Part shown: piece after piece, positions 24,720 through 33,575 of the stretch | Layout: each line of letters opens with the position of its first letter | How positions within the stretch are numbered: the first letter of the stretch is position 1 | Assembly (NCBI GenBank): GCA_964384025.1 | Contig: CAYLJJ010000037.1 | Coordinates: 1-53,814 of the forward strand | Reading direction: 5' to 3' | DNA: 53,814 bases | Source: CAYLJJ01 sp964384025 | Lineage (GTDB): Bacteria; Myxococcota_A; Bradymonadia; UBA7976; UBA1532 | The notes under the pieces: model-generated | Databases searched by the model: none | What the model was told of the DNA's origin: nothing | Seen by the model: the letters and a program-made list of their open reading frames with translations, nothing else | Position numbers and translations under genes: made by a program

Positions 24720-25169
24720 CTAAAAACTCTTCCTGGAATCTAAGAGGAGCGTGACAGGACCATCGTTGAGCAGCTCAACCTCCATCATCGCCTGAAAGCG
24801 CCCGGTTTCACAGCGTGTCCCCTGGGCGCGGATCGCCTGGACAAACTCCTCAAAGAGGGGCTTGGCCCGCTCTGGACGAGCGGCTTTGATAAATGAGGGG
24901 CGTTTGCCCTTACGGCAGTCTCCCAGGAGAGTGAATTGACTGACCGCCAGCACTGCTCCTCCCGCTTGAGCCAGCTCTCGGTTCATCTTGCCCTCCTCAT
25001 CAGGGAAGACACGAAGGCCCAGGATCTTCCGCGCCATATACCCTACATCTTTAGAGTCATCTCCCTCCTCAGCCCCCAAGAGAACCAAGAAACCCTGGCC
25101 GATAGCTCCGATCTCCTCTCCATCTACAGTCACCCGCGCTTGGCTGACCCTCTGCACAACTGCGCGCAT
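24720..25169 (-). CDS. dtd: D-aminoacyl-tRNA deacylase
   Basis: A 149-residue cytoplasmic enzyme that hydrolyses D-amino acids (and mis-charged glycine) from tRNA. The start MRAVVQRVSQARVTVDG is the family N-terminus; a longer frame upstream is not conserved in type. The catalytic motif SQFTLLGD and the chirality-checking Gly-Pro motif NDGPVT are both present. Length is exactly typical. It is divergent from the FHA gene. Confidence 0.95.
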   Translation of the reverse strand: MRAVVQRVSQARVTVDGEEIGAIGQGFLVLLGAEEGDDSKDVGYMARKILGLRVFPDEEGKMNRELAQAGGAVLAVSQFTLLGDCRKGKRPSFIKAARPERAKPLFEEFVQAIRAQGTRCETGRFQAMMEVELLNDGPVTLLLDSRKSF

Positions 25170-25287
25170 CTCGCTCCTCAGCTTTTGTTTGTGGAGCGCC
25201 TGTGATAAATCCTCTGGGTTCGATCCCCAAGGAGAAAGCGCCCCAAGTAGGGGAGCCTGCTCCTGGAGCCGGAATCCCTGAGGTGTT

Positions 25288-25830
25288 ATGGCTGACCACA
25301 ATCGAAAAACGCTCCACAGCTTTTACTGCCGAGATTATCTCTGGGAGCTTTTTGAGGTGATGACCCGCGATCTAGGCTGCTCTATGGACTATCTCATCAA
25401 TGAGTCCATGCGTCACTATGCACGCAGTCGAAATTATAGCATGGCCGCTCAATCCAAACAGGCCAAGCCAGAGGTTCTCTCCCCCTTCTCTTCAGGCGCT
25501 CAAGCTCAACGACGCCCTCCTCCTCCTCCAGTAGCGGAGCAGGCTGAGCAGCCACCTCTCTACCTTCAATTCAACGGTGAAAGACATCGCATCGACAGTG
25601 ATAAGTTTACTATCGGGCGTGGAAGTCAAGAAACAGAGCTGACCATTCGAGATGGAAATATATCTCGGCGTCATTGTGTCGTTATTTTCCGCAATGACAG
25701 CTACTATATCAAGGATTTGGGCAGTACTAACGGGGTTGAGTTTGAAGGGAAACGAATCGTAAACAAACGTATCGATGAGGGCGATACATTTTACCTCTGT
25801 GATTATGAGCTAAAGTTCACTTTTAAATAG
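25288..25830 (+). CDS. FHA-domain protein with RHH-like N-terminus
   Basis: A 180-residue protein. Residues 8-46 (SFYCRDYLWELFEVMTRDLG, then MDYLINESMRHYA) resemble a ribbon-helix-helix DNA-binding fold: a strand and two helices. A Pro/Gln-rich linker (50-90) follows, then an FHA domain with the phosphothreonine-binding motifs FTIGRGSQ, ISRRHC and DLGSTNG. FHA domains bind phosphothreonine, so a kinase such as the one at 19786-22461 could control DNA binding. The RHH assignment is moderately sure; the FHA call is firm. It is convergent with the 6S RNA. Confidence 0.88.
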   Translation: MADHNRKTLHSFYCRDYLWELFEVMTRDLGCSMDYLINESMRHYARSRNYSMAAQSKQAKPEVLSPFSSGAQAQRRPPPPPVAEQAEQPPLYLQFNGERHRIDSDKFTIGRGSQETELTIRDGNISRRHCVVIFRNDSYYIKDLGSTNGVEFEGKRIVNKRIDEGDTFYLCDYELKFTFK

Positions 25831-25844
25831 AACTTCATCCTCTG

Positions 25845-25880
25845 GAAAAAAGAGAGAGGCATCTTTTAAGATGCCTCTCT
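25845..25880 (-). terminator. Intrinsic terminator of the 6S RNA
   Basis: On the minus strand a 13-bp perfect stem (AGAGAGGCATCTT and its complement) with a two-base centre is followed by CTTTTTT. The T-run lies only on the minus-strand side, so it ends minus-strand transcription. It starts a few bases after the 6S RNA closing stem. Confidence 0.85.
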
Positions 25881-25884
25881 TAGC

Positions 25885-26068
25885 AAAGCCTCAAAGGGGT
25901 AGTTCTTGGGAAGATGATCAAAACCCAGACCTCAGATAGGTGGGGAAGATAAATGACAGCTTTAGGCTTCCGATGACACAGACCGGCATGCACACCACCG
26001 ACAGGGACCAACCCCTTAGGTTTTGGTACGGGATTAATCGATTCCCTCACCACTCCAGTGAAACTCAA
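25885..26068 (-). ncRNA. ssrS: 6S RNA
   Basis: About 185 nt on the minus strand. The core GTGTGCATGCCGGT, then CGGAAGCCTAAAGCTG and a CACC segment, matches the order of the E. coli 6S RNA core (GAGCAUGCUCGGUCC, GAGAAGCCUUAAAACUG, CACC). The ends pair: AGTTTCA (26059-26065, minus) with TGAGGCT (25887-25893), followed by further GG/CC pairs, as in the long closing stem around the central bubble. A strong terminator follows directly. 6S RNA mimics an open promoter and sequesters housekeeping RNA polymerase in stationary phase. Identification is by pattern; exact ends are uncertain. The promoter probably overlaps the end of the gene at 26092. Confidence 0.75.
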
Positions 26069-26091
26069 GCTATTTGTAGTGTAGCGCAGAT

Positions 26092-28644
26092 TTAAACTTC
26101 AGGCGCCCCTTTTTTTCTTTTTCGCTTCAGAAGCAGGAGAGAGAGGCCCAAGATAAATAAGCCAGAGGAAGAGCGCCTCCCAGATAGATCGCAACTACAA
26201 CTCTCATCAGGCTCATCTTCAGCATCATCGGGATCTTCTATTCCCCCCTGGTCCTCGTCGCCTGGACCTGTTTCTCCTTCTGTTGATGGGGCGATGTCTT
26301 CCTCTAGGCCCGCATCGAGAGGGCCTGCATCGGCGACACCTCTATCCTCTTCGGGAGCCGGAGGGCTCCAGTCGGCTTGGCACTGGGCGCTGCGGTCGAT
26401 CACCTCACAGCGCTGGTTGGGAGGGCAGTGGATATGAGCGCAGGGATCATCTTGGCAACTCCCGTTGATACAGCTCTGGCCCAAACGGCAGCTCTCTGGA
26501 TCGCACGGGTCCTCTTGGCACTCCTCATCAATGCAGCTCAGCCCCTCAGCGCAGAGTGTGCCCCCGCAGCGCAGCTCTTGGCACTCCCCATCGATGCAGC
26601 GCTGAGCGTAGGGGCAGCTGATATGAGCGCAGCTAAAAATACAGCGCCCCTCTCGACAGAAGCTTTCTTGACCACACTCAACGCCAAGGCAGGGATCGAC
26701 TTGACAACTCGAATCTCTACAGATTTCTCCAACTGGACAGCCTGTAGCGTAACAATCATCCGCCTGACATTCTCCCAAGAAGCAGACCTCTCCCTCAGCA
26801 CAGCTCAGCTCTTCACAGAGAGTTGTACAGCGCCCAGTCGCCGCTTCGCAGACTTGGCCATAGGGGCACTCAATCCCCGCGCAGAGGGCAACGCAGTACC
26901 CCTGAGTGCAAAACTCGCCCTCAGAGCACTCACCGCCATCACAAGAGGAGACACAGCTGCCCAGGATACAAGCTTCTCCACCTCCACAGAGGGAGCCGTT
27001 GTCAACAAGGCCATCACAATCATCATCTTCTCCATTGCAGCGCTCCACCGCGTTAGAGCCACAGGTGCCGCAGGCGTTCAAGAGGTCTTCATCAATGAGA
27101 CCATCACAGTCATTGTCTTGAAGGTCGCAGACCTCCTCTAAGGGACCTTGCTCCACTCGACAGATGATCTCTCCTGCGAGGCTGCACTCTAGATGCCCAA
27201 CAGCACATCGCCCTGAGAGCCCTGTGGCGCAGGTCTCAGGCTCCAGGGTCGGAGAACCGTCTAAGAGCCTATCGGTCAGACCATCGCAGTCATTGTCGAG
27301 GCCATCGCAGATCTCCGGGTTGCCATCTGGAACGCAGATGTAACGATCACAAGCATCTCCCAGCCCATCTCCATCTGTATCCCCCTGGCCCCGGTTGTCC
27401 ACCTTGGGACAGTTGTCGCAGGGATCACCGATCCCATCCTGATCCTCATCGGCCTGATCTGGATTGGGGATCTCTGGGCAGTTGTCATCAACACCACAGA
27501 GCCCATCCTCATCGGTGTCGATACAGACCCCACCCAGAGAGCGCTCTAGGGTGAGGAGAGCGAAGCCATGGCTGGAGGGGGGGTCCCAACCCTGATCGCT
27601 GCCTCCATGCCCGGTTCCCCAAGCTCCTTGGGCGTCCTGCCAGTTTAAGAGCGTGATGGCGAGATCAAAGTAGTGGCTGCGCAGCTCATCAGGGTAGCCC
27701 TCTGCAGCAGGATCTCGATCTCCAAAGAACTCGGCGTAGATCGCTCCTCCGAGGCCATCATCTTCAGAAACTGAGAGCGCTTTTTCGGCTGCCCAGAGGT
27801 AGTAGTAGATGCTGTTTTCCCTAAAGGGGCCAACCATCTCATCATAGCGCCATTCATTTCGCAGCCAGGAGAGGGCAAGTTGGCTGCGAGGATCCCCCGC
27901 AGGGATCTCCGCGAGGCGGTAGCACCAGAGCCCTGAGGAGGTCATTGAGGAGCTGGACTCGCTGCCCGGATTGTAAGCCAAGCCTCCATCACGAGCTTGG
28001 TTGGCCATCAGAAAGTTGACCACTCCCGGAACACTGGCGGCGGCCCCTTCGATGACATTCTCTGCTGCTGAGAGCCCCGCTACCGCAAACTGGGTGGTGG
28101 AGAGATCCCCCGATTGGTTGGCCTCTCGATAGTTCCAGCCTCCATCGTTCATAGGTGCTTGGTGTCCCTGATGACGTTGAAGGGAGAGTACCCCGTTGGA
28201 GATCGCTTGAAAGACAGGGACTGCTGCGCCCACATCATTTGGCCCCCCCGAGGCTAGATAGGATGATAAAGCCATCAGATTCCCTCCTGTGACGTAGGTA
28301 TAGGGAGGACTGTTGGGATTGGTCATTGAGGGCTCAGAATCGATCATATGCTGGACCATACGAACGATCATCGCCTGATCGTTGGGATCCATCCCCTCAT
28401 AGCCCTGAGGACGCCCCATCCAGCCCACGCCGTCCCGCTTCTCTAAAAAGGAGAGGGTCATCAGGAAATTATGATTGGCGTTGTTGTTAACCATTCCCCG
28501 CCCATTCTCCTGTTGGCGGATATACTGGAGGCCCCGTTCAATGGAGGTCTCCACTCGGCATGCGAAGGGAGTTGCTTCACATTGAGCCAAACAGGGCTCA
28601 ACCAGAAGGAGAAGGAGTGTCAGGGATCCCAACAGCTTTTTCAT
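26092..28644 (-). CDS. Secreted cyclase-fold, TSP3 and MopE-motif protein with MYXO-CTERM-like tail
   Basis: An 850-residue protein with a signal peptide ending CLAQ. Residues 25-380 resemble the alpha/alpha barrel of prenyltransferase/squalene cyclase-like repeats (VNFLMANQARDGGLAYN, NWQDAQGAWGTGHGG). Two TSP type-3 repeats follow (DTDEDGLCGVDDNCP), then three MopE-type metal-binding motifs (CDGLDNDCDG, CDLQDNDCDG, CNGEDDDCDG) and a long series of eight-Cys-like EGF-ish units (CPYGQVC, CAEGLSC). An acidic linker leads to CSCDLSGRRSSSG, a hydrophobic helix and KRKRKK, a MYXO-CTERM-like anchor. Probably displayed on the surface; no catalytic residues of a true cyclase are evident. Confidence 0.85.
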   Translation of the reverse strand: MKKLLGSLTLLLLLVEPCLAQCEATPFACRVETSIERGLQYIRQQENGRGMVNNNANHNFLMTLSFLEKRDGVGWMGRPQGYEGMDPNDQAMIVRMVQHMIDSEPSMTNPNSPPYTYVTGGNLMALSSYLASGGPNDVGAAVPVFQAISNGVLSLQRHQGHQAPMNDGGWNYREANQSGDLSTTQFAVAGLSAAENVIEGAAASVPGVVNFLMANQARDGGLAYNPGSESSSSMTSSGLWCYRLAEIPAGDPRSQLALSWLRNEWRYDEMVGPFRENSIYYYLWAAEKALSVSEDDGLGGAIYAEFFGDRDPAAEGYPDELRSHYFDLAITLLNWQDAQGAWGTGHGGSDQGWDPPSSHGFALLTLERSLGGVCIDTDEDGLCGVDDNCPEIPNPDQADEDQDGIGDPCDNCPKVDNRGQGDTDGDGLGDACDRYICVPDGNPEICDGLDNDCDGLTDRLLDGSPTLEPETCATGLSGRCAVGHLECSLAGEIICRVEQGPLEEVCDLQDNDCDGLIDEDLLNACGTCGSNAVERCNGEDDDCDGLVDNGSLCGGGEACILGSCVSSCDGGECSEGEFCTQGYCVALCAGIECPYGQVCEAATGRCTTLCEELSCAEGEVCFLGECQADDCYATGCPVGEICRDSSCQVDPCLGVECGQESFCREGRCIFSCAHISCPYAQRCIDGECQELRCGGTLCAEGLSCIDEECQEDPCDPESCRLGQSCINGSCQDDPCAHIHCPPNQRCEVIDRSAQCQADWSPPAPEEDRGVADAGPLDAGLEEDIAPSTEGETGPGDEDQGGIEDPDDAEDEPDESCSCDLSGRRSSSGLFILGLSLLLLKRKRKKGAPEV

Positions 28645-28877
28645 TCAGAGGGCTCCAGAGATGAGGCGGGATTTTCTCATTCTCTCCCTAAGTGTTGCAA
28701 GCCTGGGTCATTGCCCTCAGAGAGGAGCGGCGATATCAAGGAGCTGAGATCGCCGTAGAGAAGTTACGGCCAAAAGTCTACCCAAGGACGTTCCCCACAC
28801 GAGCCGCAGTCCAAACCCCAAGAGTTGAGCAGCTCGGCCCAGACGCGGGGGCGGGAAGTAGAAGTTAGGGAGATTCG

Positions 28878-29936
28878 ATGGCCCGTGTTGAACTTGAGCA
28901 GATCCTCAAACGCTATCCCAACGGTTTTGAAGCTGTTAAAGGGATTTCCTTGGATATTCAGCACCAGGAATTTGTTGTCCTGGTGGGGCCTTCAGGCTGC
29001 GGGAAGAGCACCACTTTGCGGATGGTGGCGGGCTTAGAGAGCATCACCTCTGGTGCTTTGCGCATCAATGGGGCGCGAGTCAATGAGTTGCCCCCCAAGG
29101 CCCGCGGCGTAGCGATGGTGTTTCAGTCCTATGCGCTCTATCCCCATATGACCGTCTTTGAGAACATGGCCTTCGGGCTCAAGCTCCAGAAGCTGCCTCT
29201 AAAGGAGATTAAGAGGCGAGTAGGGGAGGTGGCTGAGCGTCTGGGCTTGACCGAACTCCTGGATCGTAAGCCCAAGGAGATGTCAGGCGGTCAGCGTCAG
29301 AGGGTCGCTATGGGGCGCGCCATCGTGCGCAAACCCAGGGTCTTTCTCTTTGATGAGCCCCTCTCCAACCTAGACGCCAAGCTTCGCTTGCAGATGCGGG
29401 TTGAGGTGGGCCGCCTCCATCAGAGCTTAGGAGCCACCACCCTCTATGTGACTCATGATCAGGTAGAGGCGATGACCTTGGCGGATCGAATCTGTCTCCT
29501 CAAGGATGGCGTAGTGCAGCAGCTTGGCCCACCCTTGACCCTGTTTCACGAGCCCGCCAACCTCTTTGTAGCGACCTTTATCGGCAGCCCCCCTATGAAC
29601 CTCCTCAATGTTTCTATTGAGGAGGCTCGCCTAAAGGGTGAGGGCTTTTCTCTGCCGATCCCCAAAGGTCTGGAGCCCAAAGGGGCGCTGCGCCTGGGCA
29701 TCCGCCCCCAACATCTCCGCTTGAGTGAAGCTGGACCCGAGAACCTCAGCGTTCAAGTGGAGGTGGTAGAGCCGCAAGGCTATGAGACTTTTGTTTATTG
29801 CCGTTATCAAGGGGAGCACTTAGGAGCGCTGGTGGGAGAGGGGGAGCCCTGCCCCAAGCCGGGAGAGACGGTCCACCTAAGCTTCAACCCTCAGAGCTTA
29901 CATCTCTTTGATCTGCACACTGAGCGACGCCTATGA
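28878..29936 (+). CDS. malK: Sugar ABC transporter ATPase, MalK/UgpC type
   Basis: A 352-residue cytoplasmic ATPase energising the importer encoded downstream. Walker A GPSGCGKST is at 37-45, Q-loop VFQSYALYPHMTV follows, then signature MSGGQRQRVAMGRA, Walker B VFLFDEPLSNLDA and switch His in YVTHDQ. The C-terminal 110 residues form the OB-fold domain of the MalK/UgpC class (LRLGIRPQHLRL). The gene overlaps the binding protein by four bases (ATGA). The symbol reflects class, not proven substrate. Confidence 0.92.
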   Translation: MARVELEQILKRYPNGFEAVKGISLDIQHQEFVVLVGPSGCGKSTTLRMVAGLESITSGALRINGARVNELPPKARGVAMVFQSYALYPHMTVFENMAFGLKLQKLPLKEIKRRVGEVAERLGLTELLDRKPKEMSGGQRQRVAMGRAIVRKPRVFLFDEPLSNLDAKLRLQMRVEVGRLHQSLGATTLYVTHDQVEAMTLADRICLLKDGVVQQLGPPLTLFHEPANLFVATFIGSPPMNLLNVSIEEARLKGEGFSLPIPKGLEPKGALRLGIRPQHLRLSEAGPENLSVQVEVVEPQGYETFVYCRYQGEHLGALVGEGEPCPKPGETVHLSFNPQSLHLFDLHTERRL

Positions 29937-31135
29937 GGGGGCTCATCATCTTGATCTTCTTGGCTTCGCTGAGCTGTAAGGATCAAGCTCCCTCTGAGGA
30001 GTTGGTCATCTGGCACGCCTACCGAGGCCAGGAGAAGGAGACCCTGGAGCGTCTGCTTAAGCTCTACCAGGAGCGACATGGAGAGGCGGTGCGCGCTGTC
30101 TCGATCCCCTTTGATGCTCTCCCCAACAAGGTCAGCGCGGCGGTGCCCCGAGGCAATGGCCCCGATCTGCTCATCTTTAACCATGATCGCATCGGCGGCT
30201 GGGCTGAGAAGGGGCTCCTCGAGCCTCTCAACTTCTGGGCAGAGGATCAGCTGCTGGATCGCTTCTTTGTCGCCCCTGTGGAGTCTCTGGTTTACCGTCA
30301 AGCGCTCTTGGGGCTGCCCCTCAACTTTAAGACCCTGATCCTCTACTACGACAAGAGCTTGGTGCAAACCCCCCCCAAGACCACCGCCGAGCTGCTCAGG
30401 CAGTCGCAGGCGCTGCGCGCTCAAGATGAGACGGTCTGGGGTCTAGGCTATGAGGTCAACAGCCTCTACTTCCACGCCCCCTGGCTGCACGCCTTTGGGG
30501 CGCGGGTGGAGTTTGAGGAGGGGGGGCTCCTTAAGCTGGACAAAGAGAAGACGGCGGCCAGTATGCGCTTCGCGCGGGAGCTGCAGCGCAGCATTATGCC
30601 CAAGGAGGCAAACTCCCAACTGATCAGCGCGCTCTTTATGAAGCATAAGCTGGCCTTTGTCCTCAGCGGCCCTTGGTTTCGTGGAGAACTTAAAGAGCAC
30701 TCCGGCTGGGGTGTTGCTCAGCTCCCCTATGTCAACGGCAGTGAGAAGTTCCATGAGGATGGAAAGCCGCGAAGGGGCAGACCCTATCTGGGCGTTGAGG
30801 GACTACTGATGAGCGCCTACTCTCCACACAAAGAGCGCGCCTTTAGGCTGATGCGCTTCCTCTGTGAGGATGAGATCACCCTCCGTCGCATGAAGGAGGG
30901 GGGGCAGTTTGTAGCCAATAAGGCGGCCTATCAAGATGAAGAGCTGACTCAAAATCACATCAGTCGAGCTTTTCAAGCCCAAGTTGAAGAAACGGTCCCG
31001 CTGAGCAGCAGCCCCTATATGCAGCGCATCTGGACGCCGATGCAGCGCGCCCTCTCTCTGAGCATCGTCGATGGCAAAGATCCAGGCGCGGCCCTGGATG
31101 AGGTCGCGCTGCGGCTCAGGAAGGCGGCGGAATGA
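29933..31135 (+). CDS. Extracellular sugar-binding lipoprotein (MalE class)
   Basis: A 400-residue protein with a lipoprotein signal ending SLSC, so it is anchored rather than free in the periplasm. The mature part opens EELVIWHAYRGQEKETLERLL and has the family-1 solute-binding layout (GPDLLIFNHDRIGGWAEKGLL, FVLSGPWFRGEL, GVEGLLMSAYSPHKERAF). It should deliver an oligosaccharide, perhaps a maltodextrin, to the permeases. It overlaps both neighbours by four bases. Confidence 0.9.
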   Translation: MRGLIILIFLASLSCKDQAPSEELVIWHAYRGQEKETLERLLKLYQERHGEAVRAVSIPFDALPNKVSAAVPRGNGPDLLIFNHDRIGGWAEKGLLEPLNFWAEDQLLDRFFVAPVESLVYRQALLGLPLNFKTLILYYDKSLVQTPPKTTAELLRQSQALRAQDETVWGLGYEVNSLYFHAPWLHAFGARVEFEEGGLLKLDKEKTAASMRFARELQRSIMPKEANSQLISALFMKHKLAFVLSGPWFRGELKEHSGWGVAQLPYVNGSEKFHEDGKPRRGRPYLGVEGLLMSAYSPHKERAFRLMRFLCEDEITLRRMKEGGQFVANKAAYQDEELTQNHISRAFQAQVEETVPLSSSPYMQRIWTPMQRALSLSIVDGKDPGAALDEVALRLRKAAE

Positions 31136-32742
31136 AGGCGATACAACGACCTGGTGGTTGGGCTCCAGTCCTGGCGATCACCCTTGCTTTGGCCTTAGGC
31201 GCGGCACTCTTCTCCTGGCTCAGCGCGCGCTCCGCTGAGCAGCTCAACATCTGGCGCTTAGAGCGCAGCGTTGAGGCCCTGCTTCAGAGCCCTAAGCTCA
31301 GCGAGGAGCTGCGTCAGGCTGGAATACAGAGCTGGCTATTACGCCCTGAGCAGCGCGGAGGCTGGAGCTTCCCCCGACAGCTGACGCCCCTCTCCCAAGC
31401 TGAGACTCCAGCGCCCCGAGCGCTCCAGAATATCGCCCTTGGAGCGAGCGCGAAGCCTCAGGTTCGTCTCCAAGATGAGATCTATATGGCGGCCCAAGAG
31501 CATGAGGGCCGCATAGCCCTGGCTCAGCTCCCCAGCCTGCCTGTCGTGCCCTTGCCCTGGCTCCATCTGCTTCTGGCGGCGCTCCTGGGCTTGCTCCTTT
31601 GGCAGGCGCTGATCCGTTGGCGTTCGAGTCCTTGGGTGGGGCCTCTTGGGGCGCTCTTGAGTGGAGCCCTCCTGAGCGGGGCGCTCTTTGTCGGGGGGCT
31701 TGAGGTGGAGGCGCAGCGGGCAGCGATCTTGGAAAGCTTGGCTTGGCTCCAAGCTGCTCCTCCTGCGCAGATTCCGCTCAGTTGGGCCTCGGCGGCGATG
31801 GCTCTACCGCTCCTGCTCTTTGGCCTCGCCGCTGCCTTTACGCAGAGCAGATGCTCAGAGCATCGCCTCGCCTACCTCTATGTCACCCCCGCTCTTTTGG
31901 GGATGGGTTTGCTGATCCTGATCCCCTTTGCTTTTGGCTTTGGGTTGGCGTTCTTCCGTTACGGCAGCGGCCCCGCCGAGTTTGTGGGCCTCAGGCACTT
32001 TATCGACATCCTCAGCAGTGAAGGCTTTGCGCTCACTCACCCCCTCAGCTTCTACTACACCCTCTTTATCACCATCCTCTGGACCCTCCTAAATGTCAGC
32101 TTTCATATAGGACTGGGCCTGGGGCTGGCACTGATCCTCAAAGAGCCTACCCTGCGGCTTAAGGGGCTCTACCGAGTGCTGTTGATCCTGCCTTGGGCGG
32201 TGCCCAACTACATCACTGCGCTGATTTGGAAGGGGATGTTCAACGCTGAATATGGCCTAATCAACCATCTCTTGGGGCTGTTCAAGATTGAGGGGATCGC
32301 CTGGTTCAGTGAGACCGTGACCGCCTTCACCGCCAACCTCGCCACCAACACCTGGTTGGGCTTCCCCTTTATGATGGTGATCACCCTGGGCGCCCTCCAG
32401 AGCATCCCCAAGGATCTCTATGAGGCTGCGGATGTAGATGGAGCCTCCAACTGGCAGAAGTTTAAGTGGATCACCGTGCCGCTGCTTAAACCCGCCCTGA
32501 TCCCCGCTCTGATTCTGGGCTCCATCTGGACCTTCAATATGTTCAACATCATCTATCTGGTCAGCCAGGGCCAGCCCAACAACAGCACTGACATCCTGAT
32601 CGTCGAGGCTTATCGAGTCGCCTTTGAGCAGGAGCGTTATGGCTACGCGGCGGCCTACTCTGTCCTGATCTTCCTGATTTTGCTGATCTACTCCCGCGTC
32701 ACCGAGCGGATCAGCAGAGCCGCCGAGGGGGCCTACGGATGA
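31132..32742 (+). CDS. malF: MalF-type permease with long N-terminal extension
   Basis: A 536-residue inner membrane protein. The C-terminal 290 residues are a standard permease with the EAA loop YEAADVDGASNWQKFKWITV that contacts the ATPase. The first 240 residues are extra: one membrane helix (9-31), a periplasmic-looking domain of about 100 residues (SAEQLNIWRLERSVEALLQS onward), then further helices. E. coli MalF places its large periplasmic loop between helices 3 and 4, so this one is arranged differently. Coupled to both neighbours by ATGA overlaps. Confidence 0.88.
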   Translation: MKAIQRPGGWAPVLAITLALALGAALFSWLSARSAEQLNIWRLERSVEALLQSPKLSEELRQAGIQSWLLRPEQRGGWSFPRQLTPLSQAETPAPRALQNIALGASAKPQVRLQDEIYMAAQEHEGRIALAQLPSLPVVPLPWLHLLLAALLGLLLWQALIRWRSSPWVGPLGALLSGALLSGALFVGGLEVEAQRAAILESLAWLQAAPPAQIPLSWASAAMALPLLLFGLAAAFTQSRCSEHRLAYLYVTPALLGMGLLILIPFAFGFGLAFFRYGSGPAEFVGLRHFIDILSSEGFALTHPLSFYYTLFITILWTLLNVSFHIGLGLGLALILKEPTLRLKGLYRVLLILPWAVPNYITALIWKGMFNAEYGLINHLLGLFKIEGIAWFSETVTAFTANLATNTWLGFPFMMVITLGALQSIPKDLYEAADVDGASNWQKFKWITVPLLKPALIPALILGSIWTFNMFNIIYLVSQGQPNNSTDILIVEAYRVAFEQERYGYAAAYSVLIFLILLIYSRVTERISRAAEGAYG

Positions 32743-33575
32743 GCGCCACCGATCAAAGAGCCCCGATTCGCTGGGGCCGTCATCTCTTCCTGATCAGCTT
32801 TAGTCTGCTGACCCTGTTTCCTCTGCTCTGGGTGATCAAGATGGCCTTTCGCCCTTCCCAGACTTTTGTGACCTCTCTAAACCCGCTCCCTGAAGAGCTG
32901 AGCTTTCAGAACTTTATTGAGATCATAGAGGCTCCCTTCTTCTGGGAACAGATGTTTAACTCGGTGCTGATCTCAGGGGTGACGACGCTTTTGGGGGTCT
33001 TCCTTGCCTGTACCGCCGCTTACGCTTTTAGCCGCTTTCGCTTCCCTGGTCGCCGCGCAGGCCTCAGCGCCTTTTTGGTCACTCAGATGTTCCCTGGGGT
33101 GATGATGATGATCCCCCTCTATCAGCTCCTGGATTGGCTCAAGCTGTTGGACAGTTGGTTGGGGCTGATGCTGGTCTACAGCACCACCGCGATCCCCTTC
33201 TGTGTCTTTATGCTCAAGGGCTATTTTGACACCATCCCCCGAGATCTAGAGGAGAGCGCCCTGATGGATGGTGCGGGTCAATTCACCATCTTCTGGCGTA
33301 TTATTCTGCCGCTCAGCCGCCCCGCCATCGCCGTCACCGCCCTATTCAGCTTTATGACCGCTTGGAATGAGTATATCTTGGCGGCCACCTTTATGAGCGA
33401 TGAGAGCGCCTACACCTTGCCAGTACGGCTTCAACATTATGTGGGCGACTACACCACTGAATGGGGGCACTTCGCGGCGGGCGCCCTCTTGGTGAGCGTC
33501 CCGGTGATGGGCCTCTTCTTCGCCCTTCAGAAACATTTGGTCGGCGGGCTGACCGCTGGGAGCGTCAAAGGTTGA
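32739..33575 (+). CDS. malG: MalG-type permease
   Basis: A 278-residue inner membrane protein with about six helices, of the carbohydrate uptake family. The EAA loop reads EESALMDGAGQFTIFWRIIL. It ends GGLTAGSVKG, like E. coli MalG, which ends with the same Gly-Val-Lys-Gly type tail that enters the binding-protein site. The stop TGA overlaps a TTG start of the next gene. Together with the MalF-type protein it forms the channel. Confidence 0.92.
   Translation: MSATDQRAPIRWGRHLFLISFSLLTLFPLLWVIKMAFRPSQTFVTSLNPLPEELSFQNFIEIIEAPFFWEQMFNSVLISGVTTLLGVFLACTAAYAFSRFRFPGRRAGLSAFLVTQMFPGVMMMIPLYQLLDWLKLLDSWLGLMLVYSTTAIPFCVFMLKGYFDTIPRDLEESALMDGAGQFTIFWRIILPLSRPAIAVTALFSFMTAWNEYILAATFMSDESAYTLPVRLQHYVGDYTTEWGHFAAGALLVSVPVMGLFFALQKHLVGGLTAGSVKG

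Noticed and set aside
25215..25240. T-arm-like GGGTTCGATCCCC suggesting a tRNA
   Set aside because: No acceptor stem, anticodon arm or CCA can be built around it; it lies just upstream of dtd.
25880..26068. A 62-codon minus-strand ORF after the MYXO-CTERM-like gene
   Set aside because: It coincides with the 6S RNA, has no ribosome-binding site and no protein-like composition.
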